Shown here: positions 4,788 to 5,161 of the stretch, piece after piece
Position numbering within the stretch: position 1 is the first letter of the stretch
How the letters are laid out: every line of letters begins with the position of its first letter
NCBI GenBank assembly: GCA_021827255.1
Contig: JAKAWO010000224.1
Span: 1-5,161, forward strand
DNA from: Acidobacteriota bacterium
GTDB lineage: Bacteria > Acidobacteriota > Terriglobia > UBA7540
Length of the DNA stretch: 5,161 nt
Reading direction: 5' to 3'
Notes under the pieces: generated by a model
Databases searched by the model: none
Told to the model about the DNA's origin: nothing
The model's input: only the letters and a program-made list of their open reading frames with translations
Translations under genes and position numbers: made by a program

Positions 4788-5161
4788 AGATTATCGCTTT
4801 TCAAGGAGAGCGCGGAGCGTTCAGCGAAGAAGCCGCTTACAAGCTGCTGGGGCGGAACATTCAAGTGCTGCCGCGCGAGAGTTTTGGGGCGGCGTTTGCA
4901 AGCGTCGTTCACGGCCAGGCCACCCACTGTTTGGTTCCCATCGAGAACACGCTGGCCGGCTCGGTGTATGAAAACTACGATCTGTTGCTCAAAAACCGGC
5001 TCCACATCGCGGGCGAAGCGAACCTGCGCATCGTTCACAACCTGATCGCTTTTCCTGGAACGACGCTCGGCAACCTTCGTCAGGTCTATTCGCATCCAGT
5101 GGCCCTGGCGCAGTGCAGCCGTTTTTTGGCAAGACATCGCCGGGTGGAGCGCATCCCGTTC
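4784..5161 (+). CDS. pheA: Prephenate dehydratase, 5' part, runs off the window
   Basis: The enzyme converts prephenate to phenylpyruvate, the step before the final transamination in phenylalanine synthesis, in the cytoplasm. The 126 visible codons cover the first two-thirds of the catalytic domain. Characteristic segments are IAFQGERGAFSEEAA (4-18), VPIENTLAGSVYENYDLL (51-68) with the conserved E54-N55, the strand HIAGEANLRIVHNLIAF (74-90), and VYSHPVALAQCSRFL (101-115). The catalytic T-R-F motif and the regulatory ACT domain would follow outside the window. There is no chorismate mutase domain in front, unlike the E. coli fused PheA, so this is the stand-alone type. The usual SHPQ reads SHPV here (residue 106). 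The start is ATG at 4784, inside the last codons of the TetR gene, with GGAAAG (4771-4776) as a weak ribosome site. The overlap implies translational coupling. Confidence 0.93.
   Translation, partial: MKIIAFQGERGAFSEEAAYKLLGRNIQVLPRESFGAAFASVVHGQATHCLVPIENTLAGSVYENYDLLLKNRLHIAGEANLRIVHNLIAFPGTTLGNLRQVYSHPVALAQCSRFLARHRRVERIPF

Overview
The window looks like chromosomal DNA from a GC-rich bacterium (roughly 60% GC by eye) with good Shine-Dalgarno sites. An Acidobacteriota-type soil bacterium would fit the gene set and the GC-rich dispersed repeats, but that is inference and nothing here is diagnostic.

Left block, minus strand (1-1463): a complete DUF488 protein (807-1463) is followed after 7 nt by a 27-codon stub (716-799). 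The stub reads like the beginning of a second, different DUF488 protein that was cut short. A beta-class DNA methyltransferase follows (1-685, its C-terminus off the left edge). The tight spacing suggests one leftward operon.

Divergent gap (1464-1857): no gene. It holds a candidate promoter, a perfect 12-bp inverted repeat, and copy A of an ~90-bp dispersed repeat.

Middle block, plus strand (1858-3701): a secreted YncE-like beta-propeller protein, then a water-type aquaporin (aqpZ). The aquaporin has its own near-consensus sigma-70 promoter starting 11 nt after the propeller stop codon. Copy B of the repeat lies after aqpZ in the same orientation, so the two genes sit between two direct repeats as a ~2-kb unit.

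Second gap (3702-4136): repeat copy B, with a perfect 10-bp hairpin. On the minus strand there is a short protein-like open frame without a start codon (3724-4035). Its convincing coding part ends at the repeat boundary, so it is probably a broken gene. A GC-rich stretch with nested complementary segments precedes the next gene.

Right block, plus strand (4137-5161): a TetR-family regulator whose stop codon overlaps (ATGA) the start of a prephenate dehydratase gene (pheA), which runs off the right edge. This suggests translational coupling of a regulator to phenylalanine biosynthesis.

The window is mostly recognisable housekeeping and accessory genes. The parts that stand out are the truncated tandem DUF488 next to the methyltransferase, the direct repeats framing yncE-aqpZ, and the tetR-pheA overlap. 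I saw no tRNA, rRNA, CRISPR array, transposase or complete insertion sequence.
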